This document shows, one piece after another, positions 9,098-17,804 of a stretch of DNA of 42,108 nucleotides. This stretch comes from Micromonospora sp. CB01531. GTDB taxonomy: Bacteria > Actinomycetota > Actinomycetes > Mycobacteriales > Micromonosporaceae. Within the stretch, counting starts at the first letter, position 1; the number at the start of each line of letters is the position of its first letter. The translations under genes and the position numbers were made by a program. Below the pieces are notes generated by a model. The model saw only the letters and a list, made by a program, of their open reading frames with translations. It was not told the DNA's origin and did no database searches. Location: the NCBI RefSeq assembly GCF_001905095.1, contig NZ_LWLS01000108.1, forward strand, positions 1-42,108, in the 5' to 3' direction.

Positions 9098-10501
9098 TCA
9101 GCCGACGGACTTGTTGTAGCTGTCGATGGCGCCCTGCACGCTGGCTGCGGCGTCCTTCATGGCCTGCTCCGCCGGCTTGCTACCGACGATCGCCGCCTCC
9201 AGCCCGTCCTCGGACGCCTTGCGCGCCTGCGGCATCACACCGAGCAGGCATCCGGCCGACGCGACCGACGGGGGCAGCGCGTGCAGTTGGTCGACGGCGG
9301 TGCGGAACTGCGGGAACTTCGCCATCCAGTCCTTGTCGATCTGCTCCTCCAGGGCCTTGGCGTTGATCGGCACGTAGCCGGTGCCGGTGTGCCACTTGGC
9401 CTGCGCTGCCGGGCTGGACGCGAACTTCACGAACTCCCAGGCAGCCCGCTTCTCCTGCGCACTGTGCCCGACACCGCCGATCCACAGCGAGGCCCCGCCG
9501 ATGATCGGGCCACCCGCCGACGAGCTGCCCACCTTCGGGTAGGGAGCGGTGAGCACGGTGAACTTTCCCTTCGCCGCGTCGACGTAACCACGCAGCACGC
9601 TGGTCGACTCCAGATGCATGGCGACCGTACCCGCCTTGAACGCGGCCTGCGCGTCGTCGGTTTTGCGCCCGGTGTTGGTCGCGTAGCCGCCCTTCACCAG
9701 GTCCGTCCACCACTGCGCGACGCCTACCGCGGTCTCCTGGTCGAACTGGACCTTCGAGGCCAGACCCGTACGCCCGTTGCCGTGGTCGCAGTACTCCTTG
9801 CCGTCGGTGGCGAGCAACTGCTCCAGCAGCCACCCGTAGATCGCGGCGCCGAAGCCGTACTGGACGGTCTTGCCGCTGGCGTCCTTGACGGTCAGCTTCT
9901 TCGCCAGTTCCCCGATCTCGGTGAGGTTGCGCGGCGGCTTCGTCGGGTCGAGGCCGGCCCGCTCGAACGCCTCCTTGTTCAGGTACAGCAGTGGCGTGGA
10001 GGAGTTGAACGGCATCGACCACAGCTTGCCGTCGATGGAGTAGTAGCTGGCGATGTTCGGCTCGATGTCGGCGGCGTTGAAAGCGTCCTTCTCGACGAAC
10101 TTGTGGACCGGCACGACCTGCTTCGAGTCGACCATGAAGCGGGTGCCGATGTCGTAGATCTGCACCAGCGCTGGGGTGCTCTTCTGCTGGACCGACGCCT
10201 TGTACTTGGCGATCGTCTCGTCGTAGCTGCCCTGGAAGACCGCTTTGACCTCGACCTTGCCCCCGCTCTGGGCGTTGAAGTCGGCGACCAGTTGGTCGAC
10301 CGCCTGGGCGTTCGGTCCCTTCATCGAGTGCCAGAACTCGATGGTGGTCTTGCCCGTGGCCTTCTCGAGCACCTCGGCGCCGGGTGCGTCGAGCGCGTCG
10401 CCGCCGGCATCGGATCCCGAGCCGCCGCACCCGCCCATCGCCGCGACGGCCACCAGGGCGACGAATGCCGCCATGGTTCGGCGGAGCCGAAGTCTTGTCA
10501 T
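9098..10501 (-). CDS. ABC importer substrate-binding lipoprotein, UgpB-like
   Basis: Extracellular solute-binding protein, 467 residues, anchored as a lipoprotein: an Arg-rich n-region and hydrophobic core end in a lipobox with Cys25 (AAMGGC). The sequence looks UgpB-like: FNAQSGGKVEVKAVFQGSYDE resembles the UgpB fingerprint, as does FNSSTPLLYLNKEAFERAGL, so glycerol-3-phosphate or glycerophosphodiesters are possible ligands; other sugars cannot be excluded. It is the last gene of a three-gene operon with two permeases, 18 bases after the upstream permease. No ATPase gene is present, so a shared ATPase such as MsiK may power it. No glpQ-type phosphodiesterase gene lies nearby to settle the substrate. 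Confidence 0.85.
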   Translation of the reverse strand: MTRLRLRRTMAAFVALVAVAAMGGCGGSGSDAGGDALDAPGAEVLEKATGKTTIEFWHSMKGPNAQAVDQLVADFNAQSGGKVEVKAVFQGSYDETIAKYKASVQQKSTPALVQIYDIGTRFMVDSKQVVPVHKFVEKDAFNAADIEPNIASYYSIDGKLWSMPFNSSTPLLYLNKEAFERAGLDPTKPPRNLTEIGELAKKLTVKDASGKTVQYGFGAAIYGWLLEQLLATDGKEYCDHGNGRTGLASKVQFDQETAVGVAQWWTDLVKGGYATNTGRKTDDAQAAFKAGTVAMHLESTSVLRGYVDAAKGKFTVLTAPYPKVGSSSAGGPIIGGASLWIGGVGHSAQEKRAAWEFVKFASSPAAQAKWHTGTGYVPINAKALEEQIDKDWMAKFPQFRTAVDQLHALPPSVASAGCLLGVMPQARKASEDGLEAAIVGSKPAEQAMKDAAASVQGAIDSYNKSVG

Positions 10502-10519
10502 GCTTCTCCTTCTGTCGGT

Positions 10520-11350
10520 TCAACGCAGGGCGCCGGCGGTGAGCCCGCGGACGATGTAGCGCTGACCCAGGATCACGACGGCCAGCGTGGGGAGCAGCGA
10601 GAGCGCCACGCCGGCGAGGACCAGACCTGGTTGTGCGGCCTCCGCGTCGTTGAGCTGCGAGATGCCGATCTGGAGCGTCTGGAACTCGGTGTCCCGGATC
10701 AGGATCAGCGGCCAGAAGTACTGGTTCCAGGCCGAGAGGAAGACGTACACGCCGACCGCCGCGATGGACGGCTTGGACAGCGGCACGAGGACCCGCCACA
10801 ACAGCCGCCAGTGGCCGCAGCCGTCGATCACCGCGGCGTCCCGCAACTCGGCCGGGAACTGCAGGAAGGCCTGCCGTAGCAGGAAGGTGCCGAACGCCGA
10901 GGCGAGGAAGGGCAGCACCAGGCCGAGGTAGGTCAGGCTGCCGCGGGCCAGCCCCCAACCGGAGACGGTCAGGTAGTTGGGGATGATGATCGACTCCCAC
11001 GGCACCATGAGGGTGGCGAGGAACAGCCCGAAGGTGGCGGCCCTGGCCGGCAGGCGGAGGAACGCGAACGCATACGCGGCGACGATGCTGGTGACGACCT
11101 GGGCCAGGGTGATGACCCCGGCCTGGACCGCGGAGTTGAGATAGAACCGGCCCAGCGGCACCGACCGGAACACGTCGGCGACGTTCTGCCAGTGCAGTTC
11201 GGTCGGCACCAGCGCGGGCGGGTAGGTCGCCAGGTCGCCCGGGCCCATCACGGCACCGACGAAGCCGTAGTAGACGGGGAACAGGACCGGGATCGCGGCC
11301 ACGCCGAGCACGACATAGACGCCGACCTGGCCGAGGGAGGGTTTCCTCAT
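10520..11350 (-). CDS. Carbohydrate ABC transporter permease (UgpE/MalG type)
   Basis: Integral membrane permease, 276 residues, with about six hydrophobic segments. The conserved EAA-loop for ATPase contact reads ELRDAAVIDGCGHWRLLWRV, followed by VPLSKP. The family is the MalG/UgpE half of sugar importers. Its start ATG overlaps the stop of the preceding permease by four bases (ATGA), so translation is coupled. Partner of the binding protein at 9098-10501 and the permease at 11347-12312. Confidence 0.9.
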   Translation of the reverse strand: MRKPSLGQVGVYVVLGVAAIPVLFPVYYGFVGAVMGPGDLATYPPALVPTELHWQNVADVFRSVPLGRFYLNSAVQAGVITLAQVVTSIVAAYAFAFLRLPARAATFGLFLATLMVPWESIIIPNYLTVSGWGLARGSLTYLGLVLPFLASAFGTFLLRQAFLQFPAELRDAAVIDGCGHWRLLWRVLVPLSKPSIAAVGVYVFLSAWNQYFWPLILIRDTEFQTLQIGISQLNDAEAAQPGLVLAGVALSLLPTLAVVILGQRYIVRGLTAGALR

Positions 11351-12312
11351 CGGTAGTGGACCCGCCGTTCGAGGATGCCGAACTGCACGGCCGTGCAGGC
11401 GAGCATGATGACCAGGAGCACGACGGCCTGCGCGCTGGCCGCGCCGAAGTCCGCCGAGCCGAAGGCGAACGCCTTCTCGTAGATCGAGTAGACCAGCGTG
11501 GTGGTGGCCTGGTCAGGTCCGCCCTTGGTCAGGATGTGGATCTGCCCGAAGCTCTGCAGGGCGTGGATCGTGGAGACCACGACGAGGAAGAACAGTTGCG
11601 GGGAGAGCAGCGGCACGGTGATCCGCGACGCCAGCCGCCAGCCGGTCGCGCCGTCCAGCCGGGCGGCCTCGACGACCTCGGGCGGGATGGCCGCCACACC
11701 GGCGGAGAGGACGAGGATGTTGTAGCCGAAGTTCATCCACACCGTCGCCGCGCAGACGGCGGGCAGCGCGATCGAGGGATCGGTCAGCCAGTTGACCCGG
11801 TCGATCCCGAACGCGCCGAGCAGGCCGTTGGCCACCCCGATCGCCGGGTTGTAGATGACCGCGAAGATGACCGAGGCGGTTGCCACCGAGAACGCGAAGG
11901 GCAACGCGAACGCGGTCCGCAGCACCCGTACGCCCCGGATGCGTGCCTCCAGCAGCAGCACCACGACCAGCGCGCCGGCCACGGCCGGCAGCACCGAGAA
12001 GAGCGTGAACAACGCGGTGGTGGCCAGAACCCGACCGAAATCCGCGGACAGCATCTCCCGGTAGTGGTCCGCACCGACGTACGCCGACGGGGCGCCGAAG
12101 ATGTCATTGCCGTGTACCGACAGGTACAGGGTTCGCCCGAGCGGCCAGAACACGAACAGGGCGAACACCACCACCGACGGCAGCAGCAGCAACCACCCGA
12201 GACCGGCTTCGCGGAGGCGAAGGCGCTGTCCACGCGGGCCGCCGGAGCGAGTGGTCTCCCCGGTCGGGGCACGGTCGGCAGGTGGTGCGTTGACGGTGCG
12301 AGGGGGAGGCAC
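11347..12312 (-). CDS. Carbohydrate ABC transporter permease (UgpA/MalF type)
   Basis: First gene of the Ugp-like operon, 321 residues. After a 30-residue polar N-terminus there are six hydrophobic spans; the EAA-loop reads EVVEAARLDGATGWRLASRI and is followed by VPLLSP. It forms the membrane channel with the UgpE-like permease. The start is a GTG at 12312. A TACTGT hexamer ends exactly 6 bases before it on the minus strand, so the mRNA may be leaderless. No ribosome binding site is visible. The whole operon converges on the M36 protease gene. Confidence 0.88.
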   Translation of the reverse strand: MPPPRTVNAPPADRAPTGETTRSGGPRGQRLRLREAGLGWLLLLPSVVVFALFVFWPLGRTLYLSVHGNDIFGAPSAYVGADHYREMLSADFGRVLATTALFTLFSVLPAVAGALVVVLLLEARIRGVRVLRTAFALPFAFSVATASVIFAVIYNPAIGVANGLLGAFGIDRVNWLTDPSIALPAVCAATVWMNFGYNILVLSAGVAAIPPEVVEAARLDGATGWRLASRITVPLLSPQLFFLVVVSTIHALQSFGQIHILTKGGPDQATTTLVYSIYEKAFAFGSADFGAASAQAVVLLVIMLACTAVQFGILERRVHYR

Positions 12313-12318
12313 GGCAGC

Positions 12319-12324
12319 ACAGTA
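12319..12324 (-). promoter_or_regulatory. Candidate -10 of the Ugp-like operon, leaderless
   Basis: TACTGT on the minus strand lies 6 bases before the GTG at 12312, placing the transcription start at or next to the start codon. No good -35 is seen. The semi-palindromic stretch 12323-12337 just upstream may bind a regulator. Confidence 0.45.
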
Positions 12325-12519
12325 TCAACGACATCGATAAGAAGAAATCCTTACACCCCGCATTCGGGGCCGGAAATTATCTCCAGCGCTGGAAGTCTGA
12401 CCGTCCGAAATGACAACTGCGGGCACGGTCAGCCACCACCACCCGCCGGCCTGGCTGGCTGGTGGGTGGGGTGGTGCCGAGGCCCGTGCTATCGACTGTG
12501 GCCACCAGGGCGGCGGAGT

Positions 12520-13353
12520 CTACGGCTTGCGAGCCACTCCCGCCCAGTAGTAGGCGGCGTGCGGATCGCTGGGCGCGCCGTTGTCGGGCTGCCAGGCCAT
12601 CACCGGCGTGATTCCCGGTTCGATCAGTTCCCACCCGTCGAAGAAGCGCGCGACCTCGTCCCGGCTCCGGGGCACCAGAGTCATCCCGCCGTGACTGGCG
12701 GAGGCGACGGCTGTCGCCATCGCTTCCGGGTCGAAGTCCCCGGTGGGGTGGGTGATGGCCACATAGCTGCCCGACGGCAGGGCGTCCATCAGCACCCGGA
12801 CCTTGCCAAACGGGTCGTCGGCGTCCTTGAGCAGCATCAGGATCGCGATCAAGGTCAGGGCGACCGGCTGGTCGAGGTCGAGCGTGCCGGTCAGCGCCGG
12901 GTCCTGCAGGATCTTCTCCGGCTCCCGCAGGTCGGCGTGGATGTATTCACTACGCCCCTCGTCGGTGCTGATCATCAGGGCACGCGCGTGCACCAGCACG
13001 ATCGGGTCGTTGTCGACGTAGACCACCCGGGTCTCCGGGGCGATCTGCTGGGCGACCTCGTGCAGGTTCGGCCGGGTCGGGATGCCGGTGCCGATGTCGA
13101 GGAACTGCCGTACCCTCGCCTGCCCGACGAGGTAGCGCGCCACCCGGTGCACGAAGCTCCGGTTCTCGGCGGCCATCGCCCGAATCGTGGGGATCGCGGC
13201 GACCAGTGCCTCCGCCACCGCCCGGTCAGCGGCGAAGTTGTCCTTGCCGCCGAGCCAGTAGTCGTAGATCCTCGCCGAGTGCGGCACGGTGGCGTCGATG
13301 CCGGCGGACGCCGGCTGGTGCTGATCTGTCACTGCCTCGTCACCCTGCCGCAC
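12520..13353 (-). CDS. SAM-dependent methyltransferase, DUF574 family
   Basis: Cytoplasmic methyltransferase-like protein of 277 residues, of the type previously called DUF574 that is abundant in actinomycetes. Family features: HSARIYDYWLGGKDNF near the N-terminus, the SAM-binding loop FLDIGTGIPT, and YVDNDPIVLVHARAL for the ribose-contacting acid. The C-terminus ends AYYWAGVARKP as usual. The start is GTG 13353, not the further upstream codon at 13392, because GGGAGG (13360-13365, minus strand) sits 6 bases before it. Substrate unknown. It is transcribed away from the zur-like gene. Confidence 0.88.
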   Translation of the reverse strand: MRQGDEAVTDQHQPASAGIDATVPHSARIYDYWLGGKDNFAADRAVAEALVAAIPTIRAMAAENRSFVHRVARYLVGQARVRQFLDIGTGIPTRPNLHEVAQQIAPETRVVYVDNDPIVLVHARALMISTDEGRSEYIHADLREPEKILQDPALTGTLDLDQPVALTLIAILMLLKDADDPFGKVRVLMDALPSGSYVAITHPTGDFDPEAMATAVASASHGGMTLVPRSRDEVARFFDGWELIEPGITPVMAWQPDNGAPSDPHAAYYWAGVARKP

Positions 13354-13359
13354 GAGCAA

Positions 13360-13365
13360 CCTCCC
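13360..13365 (-). promoter_or_regulatory. Ribosome binding site fixing the DUF574 start
   Basis: GGGAGG on the minus strand, 6 bases before the GTG at 13353. It argues against the longer reading from 13392. Confidence 0.7.
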
Positions 13366-13660
13366 ACTGAGGACGATTCGCGAATTCGGCACAGCCTAGC
13401 GCGGCGCGGTCGGGCGAGTGGTCTCCAGGAGCTTGCTGTTGCGCTGTCCAATGTCGGGAGCTGTCCGGGGCCGGGCACCTTCGGTGGCCTGGACGGCAAC
13501 GGGCCTCGTCAGTGTGGCGCTGGTTCTCGTGATCCGCCGCGGGTGGTGGTGCCGGCACATGCGCGACGCATAATGGGTTGGGCGGCCGCCCGGCCAGCGC
13601 ATGGCATGAACCCGGCGGGGGTGACGGCGGCCGACGAGGACGAGCGGAGACGGCGGTGCG

Positions 13661-14065
13661 GTGACTCAGGCGATCCCGAAGGTGACCCGGAACACCCGTC
13701 AACGCGGCGAGGTACTGCAGCTGTTGCGTGAGGTGGAGGGCTTCCACACCGCGCAGCAGCTGCACCAGATGCTCGTCGCCCGCAAGGCCCGGGTGGGCCT
13801 GACCACCGTCTACCGGACGCTGCAGCTGCTGGTCGACGCCGGTGAGATCGACTCGACCCGGCTGCCGGGCGGGGAGCAGCTGTTTCGCCGGTGCAGCCAG
13901 GGCCGGCATCACCATCACCTGGTCTGCCGGGAGTGCGGTCGCACGGTCGAGGTGGCCGGTCCGGCGGTGGAGCGTTGGGCCGACCAGGTCGCGACCCAGC
14001 ACGGCTTCACCGACGTCGGTCACACCCTGGAGATCTTCGGCACCTGCGCCCAGTGCGCGAAGTGA
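13661..14065 (+). CDS. zur: Fur-family metalloregulator, probably Zur
   Basis: Metal-dependent repressor of 134 residues. A winged helix occupies the first 80 residues (LTTVYRTLQLLVDAGEID is the recognition-helix region typical of Fur proteins). The hinge carries HHHH at 83-86. Two structural CxxC pairs are present: Cys89/Cys92 in CREC and Cys129/Cys132 in CAQC. The HHHHLVCRECG signature and overall length fit actinobacterial Zur, the zinc-uptake repressor, better than FurA. The start is a GTG with a weak GGAGA upstream. A CATAAT at 13569-13574 may be its -10. No zinc-transport gene and no clear Zur box is in this window, so any targets are elsewhere. Confidence 0.88.
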   Translation: MTQAIPKVTRNTRQRGEVLQLLREVEGFHTAQQLHQMLVARKARVGLTTVYRTLQLLVDAGEIDSTRLPGGEQLFRRCSQGRHHHHLVCRECGRTVEVAGPAVERWADQVATQHGFTDVGHTLEIFGTCAQCAK

Positions 14066-14207
14066 TCAGGGCAGTCGACGCGCTCGCACGGTAAGCATCC
14101 GGTCGAGCAGGGCGTCGAGGGTGATGCCGCGGGTGAGCTTCTCGCGCCAGGCGGGATACCCTACCTGCGGTGCCTCGAACCGCGTGACCGGAGGAGTCGA
14201 TGCTGGG

Positions 14208-15164
14208 ATGAGGGCAGGGCGACCGATGCCCACACAGGACGACGTGCTCGGGTACTTCAACACGCTGTCGAACTGGGGACGGTGGGGCGACGACGACCAG
14301 TTGGGGACCCTGAACCACATCACCGACGACGTTCGGCTGGCGGCGGCGCGGGCCGTGCGCCACGGCAGGAGCGTGTCGTGCGCATGGGAGGTTGCCGTAC
14401 CGGAAGACATGGAGCGGTCGACGACGACGTGCCCGTGCGCCGCCGACATGCCAGGTGCCGAGAACATGCCGGTGCCCGCCTTTCACGCCGACCGGCGCTG
14501 GGGCTTTTCGTCCGAGCGGCTCGGCATCACCTTCCACGGCAACACCCTCACCCACATCGACTCGCCGTGCCACATCTTCTGGGACGGCACGATGTACAAC
14601 GGTCGTTCGCACTCGTTGGTCGACGCCGCAACGGGATCGGCGTGGGCGGCCGTCACGGCGGCGGCGAACGGGATCATCACGCGTGGTGTCCTGCTGGACA
14701 TCGCGAGGGTCCGCGACGTGCCGTGGTTGGAACCCGGGCAGGGTGTGTTTCCCGAGGATCTCGAGGAGGCCGAGCGCCGCCAGGGTGTGCGGGTGCGATC
14801 CGGCGATGCGGTACTCCTGCGGACCGGCTATGGCCGCGTCCGGCACGAGGCCGGTGCGGCCAGCGGTTTCACGCAGGCCGGCTGGCACGCGTCCTGCCTG
14901 CCGTGGCTGCATGAACGCGAGGTCGCGCTGATCGGTGCTGACACCCCCCAGGACGTTCAGCCGTCGGGGTACGAAGACGTGTTGATGCCGGTTCACGCCG
15001 TGAGCCTCGTCGCGATGGGTCTGTGGCTGCTCGACAACTGCGACCTGGAGGCGTGCGCGACGACGGCTGCCGAGCTCGGCCAGTGGGACTTCCACCTCGC
15101 CGTCGCGCCGGTCCGCTTCGCCGGTACGTCCGGCAGCCCGGTCAACCCGATCGCCACATTCTGA
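14208..15164 (+). CDS. Cyclase-family (kynurenine formamidase-like) metal-dependent hydrolase
   Basis: Putative metal-dependent hydrolase of the cyclase family (PF04199), 318 residues. The metal motif is HGNTLTHIDSPCH at residues 110-122, matching the family pattern HxxTHxDxxxH. The N-terminus (NTLSNWGRWGDDDQLGTLNHI) is typical of the larger actinobacterial members. ATG 14208 is chosen because GGAGGAG at 14190-14196 lies 11 bases upstream; ATG 14226 is the alternative. Between this ribosome binding site and the start a tiny ORF of three codons (14200-14211) overlaps the start codon by ATGA. The gene is convergent with the mannosyltransferase gene. Reaction not predictable beyond C-N or lactone-type hydrolysis. 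Confidence 0.85.
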   Translation: MRAGRPMPTQDDVLGYFNTLSNWGRWGDDDQLGTLNHITDDVRLAAARAVRHGRSVSCAWEVAVPEDMERSTTTCPCAADMPGAENMPVPAFHADRRWGFSSERLGITFHGNTLTHIDSPCHIFWDGTMYNGRSHSLVDAATGSAWAAVTAAANGIITRGVLLDIARVRDVPWLEPGQGVFPEDLEEAERRQGVRVRSGDAVLLRTGYGRVRHEAGAASGFTQAGWHASCLPWLHEREVALIGADTPQDVQPSGYEDVLMPVHAVSLVAMGLWLLDNCDLEACATTAAELGQWDFHLAVAPVRFAGTSGSPVNPIATF

Positions 15165-15254
15165 CCGCGGTTCACGAGGGGCGAGATGCCGCGAAGGACG
15201 CGGCCCGCACCTGGTGGGAGGGGCGACCCGGGTCAAAGTCGGAACGAGATCAGG

Positions 15255-17012
15255 TCATCGATGCCGACGGTGTGGCCCGCTGGACCACCAGCAGTGACAG
15301 ACCGCCGGACCCGCCGCTGTGGTGGGAACTGCGGTGTACCAACGCGGCAGGCCACCGCGCCGCGTGCTGACCGCACGCAGCGCGAGGCGCTGTCCGGCGG
15401 CGGGCGGCGCGTCGTGATCAGTGTCGCCGGCCGGGTCGACGTGACGGGCGGGCGCCCGCCGACCGGCGTTGCCCGTGGCTGCCACCAGCGCTGGTTGCGC
15501 GGTAGGTCGCCGGCCGCCGGGCGAACGACCGACTGCCCGGCCGGCCGTGAGCACCGGCTGAATCCGCTCGGCCGGGTCGGCTGCCGACGAAGCTGATCCA
15601 CCTCGGCGCCGCAGGCGGAGGAACGCCGCGGCCGCGACAAGGACGGGCACCGTTCCTGCCAGCGCGCCGACGAGCGCGGGCAGGCCGGGTTGGACGCCGC
15701 CGGGCAGGACCAGCAGGACGAGGGCCACCGAGCCGGCCGTGACCACCCGACGGATCGCGGTGCCGTTCGCGGCTGCCGCGAGTGGCACGATCGCCCAGAG
15801 CAGGTACCACGGATGCACCACCGGGCCAGCAATGACGACCACCGCGAGTGACAGGCCGAGGGCGGTGACCGGTCCGGTCCGCGCGCTGCGCCGCCACAGG
15901 GCCACGCACAACCCCGCGGCACCGACGAGACCCACCAGCCAGACAGCGTGCCTCGTCTGCTCCACACCGACGCCGATCAGGTGGTGCAGCACCGTGCCCA
16001 CCGCCCAGCCCAGGTCGGTGGTGATCGACATCCAGGTACGCGCGTGGGTGGGCGTACCCAGGGCCTGCACCCAGCCGAAGCTCATCCCGGCCAGCGCCGT
16101 GACCAACACCGCGGTGACGCCGGCGACCGCGCCGACCCACAGCGCAACCCGCAGTCGTGGCCAGCGGCCACCGATCTGCCGCGCCCAGATGGGCACCACG
16201 AAGGCGATCGCCAGCGCCGCGGGCGCCTTGACGAGCGTGGCGAGCGTGAGCAGCACGACCCCGACCACCGGTCGGTGCCGTAGCGTCATGACCAGGCCGA
16301 CACACATCAGGCCCAGCATCACCGCCTCGTTGTGGGCATCGCCGATCAGATGGAGCAGCACGAGCGGGTTGAGCACGCCCAGCCACATCGCCGCCGCCGG
16401 GCGCACCCCGCAGAAGCGGGCCAGTCGGGGCACCGACCACACCATCAGGCCCACCCCCAACAGGGCCAGCAGACGCATCCCGAGGATGCCCGCCCAGACG
16501 CCACCCCCGGTCACCTCGGTCACCCCGCCGGCGAGGTTGAGGAAGATCGGACCGTACGGCGCCGGCGTGTGCTGCCAGATGTCGGGCACGTTCACCGTGA
16601 GGGGGCCACCCAGGGCGGCTGGTCCGACCTGATACGCGTCCAGCCCGGCCCTGGTCATCGCACCCTGGGCGAGATAGCTGTGGACGTCGCCGCTGAAGAT
16701 CGGGATGGTGAGGGCGAAGGGCGCTCCCCACCATGCCGCGGTCGTCGCCAGGCTGCGGCAGGAGGTGTCACCGGAACGAACCTGCCGGCCCACCTGCCAC
16801 CAGGCGAGCAACAGCATCGTGAGGCCGACGTAGACCACGGCGACCGACAGAGCCGTCGACGCGCGTACCTGATGGACGATCGGCAGGTCGATCGCCACCT
16901 CGCCGACGGGCCGTACGCCCGCCAGCAGACCGCCCACCACGGTCACCAGCGAACCCGCCGTCCCGAGCACGCGGTGCGCGGCCAAGCGGTACCTGGGGGG
17001 CCGTGCGGACAC
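15255..17012 (-). CDS. mptB: MptB-like polyprenol-phosphomannose-dependent alpha-1,6-mannosyltransferase
   Basis: Multi-pass membrane glycosyltransferase of the GT-C type, about 585 residues from the GTG at 17012. Many hydrophobic helices are present, and an extracytoplasmic loop holds the family signature IFSGDVHSYLAQGAMT, whose acidic residue is likely catalytic, followed by YGPIFLNLAG and LLHLIGDAHNEAVM. MptB enzymes in mycobacteria and corynebacteria extend the alpha-1,6-mannan of lipomannan using polyprenyl-phosphomannose. The last 110 residues, after FLRLRRRGG, are Arg/Pro/Ala-rich without helices and look like read-through beyond the usual end, so the C-terminus may reflect a lost stop. 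The start could also be at 17057. No operon partner is visible. Confidence 0.75.
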   Translation of the reverse strand: MSARPPRYRLAAHRVLGTAGSLVTVVGGLLAGVRPVGEVAIDLPIVHQVRASTALSVAVVYVGLTMLLLAWWQVGRQVRSGDTSCRSLATTAAWWGAPFALTIPIFSGDVHSYLAQGAMTRAGLDAYQVGPAALGGPLTVNVPDIWQHTPAPYGPIFLNLAGGVTEVTGGGVWAGILGMRLLALLGVGLMVWSVPRLARFCGVRPAAAMWLGVLNPLVLLHLIGDAHNEAVMLGLMCVGLVMTLRHRPVVGVVLLTLATLVKAPAALAIAFVVPIWARQIGGRWPRLRVALWVGAVAGVTAVLVTALAGMSFGWVQALGTPTHARTWMSITTDLGWAVGTVLHHLIGVGVEQTRHAVWLVGLVGAAGLCVALWRRSARTGPVTALGLSLAVVVIAGPVVHPWYLLWAIVPLAAAANGTAIRRVVTAGSVALVLLVLPGGVQPGLPALVGALAGTVPVLVAAAAFLRLRRRGGSASSAADPAERIQPVLTAGRAVGRSPGGRRPTAQPALVAATGNAGRRAPARHVDPAGDTDHDAPPAAGQRLALRAVSTRRGGLPRWYTAVPTTAAGPAVCHCWWSSGPHRRHR

Positions 17013-17804
17013 CTTGTCATCGCACTCTGTCGTGGCGCTAAGCAACATCATCAGCAATCAGCAACCATTCGCCTGGGCAGTGATCGCCGTCGAAGGCGAT
17101 CCGCGACTGCCGTCCGCCGCACCTGGCAGCCCTCGCCGCGGTCGCTCGCCGCCGAGCGGAAATGGCTGCACCTCCGACTGAATCTAACGTTTCCCGCCGC
17201 CTTGCGGTCCGGATAACGAAGGGTGTGGCTGCTGATGAGGAAGTAGGCGGCGATGACTGACGGGGCGAGGCGTGGGGGAAACGCGGCAATGGCGAAGCGG
17301 AAGTGCGGCTTCGTCCTGCTCCGGCCCATCAGGACGGGGCTGACCGGAAGATCAGCCTGTGCCGTTCCGTGGGTGGGAGGATGGCCGTCCCGGGCGGATT
17401 GGGGGCAAGTAACTAGGCACTTTCAAGTAATCCGCAATTTCGCGACGTCCATCATTTCTGCGACGTGGCGCCCGTTTCTTGTTGCGGCCGTCAGCCGACA
17501 TTATTTGCGATTTTCCGTCGCCCCGGTGAGAGTGCCTCCGGCGCGCAAAGCCACGGTGTCCACTGCGAGGGTTGCCGTCATCCGCCGCAGGGGTGGCGGG
17601 CCGGGCAGGGCCGCGGACGGTCCGCAAAAAATCTATGGAGCATCGCAAAAGCATGCTTGAGTACCGCAGGAACCTGCCATAGCATGATCGCGGCTCAGCT
17701 TGTTTCGCACCGGTCAACCAGTGACGGATGCGGTCACGACGGCCCGGCACACCATCCCGGGCATCCCCTGACCCGCAACCCATCCCGAGAGAAACGAGTC
17801 ATCC
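17013..17804. other. Long intergenic region upstream of the compact GH87-like gene
   Basis: About 790 bases with no convincing protein gene; the longest plus frame (17253-17660) has no recognisable domain. The stretch 17400-17530 is notably less GC-rich. It holds a direct repeat CAAGTAA at 17406-17412 and 17424-17430 (18-base period) and a small hairpin GGCTGA/TCAGCC at 17338-17357. The distal end (17640-17690) contains the promoter listed separately. The unusual length suggests a regulatory region or a small RNA. Confidence 0.6.
17657..17685 (+). promoter_or_regulatory. Promoter with palindromes upstream of the compact glucanase
   Basis: TTGAGT (17657-17662) and TAGCAT (17680-17685) are separated by exactly 17 bases. 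The -35 overlaps the perfect palindrome AAGCATGCTT (17649-17658). The spacer contains GCAGG-AA-CCTGC (17666-17677). A TCGCAA half-site at 17643-17648 resembles the GCAA half-sites near the lacI-type gene. The arrangement suggests a repressor-controlled promoter about 120 bases before the ATG at 17805. Confidence 0.55.

Noticed and set aside
13550..13660. Zur box upstream of the zur-like gene
   Set aside because: No TGAnAATnATTnTCA-like palindrome present; only a possible -10 (CATAAT) was kept.
11356..13731. 791-residue plus-strand frame
   Set aside because: Runs through a permease, the methyltransferase and intergenic sequence; composition typical of a shadow.
17253..17660. 135-codon frame in the long gap before the compact glucanase
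   Set aside because: No ribosome binding site or domain, atypical composition, and it ends inside the probable promoter.
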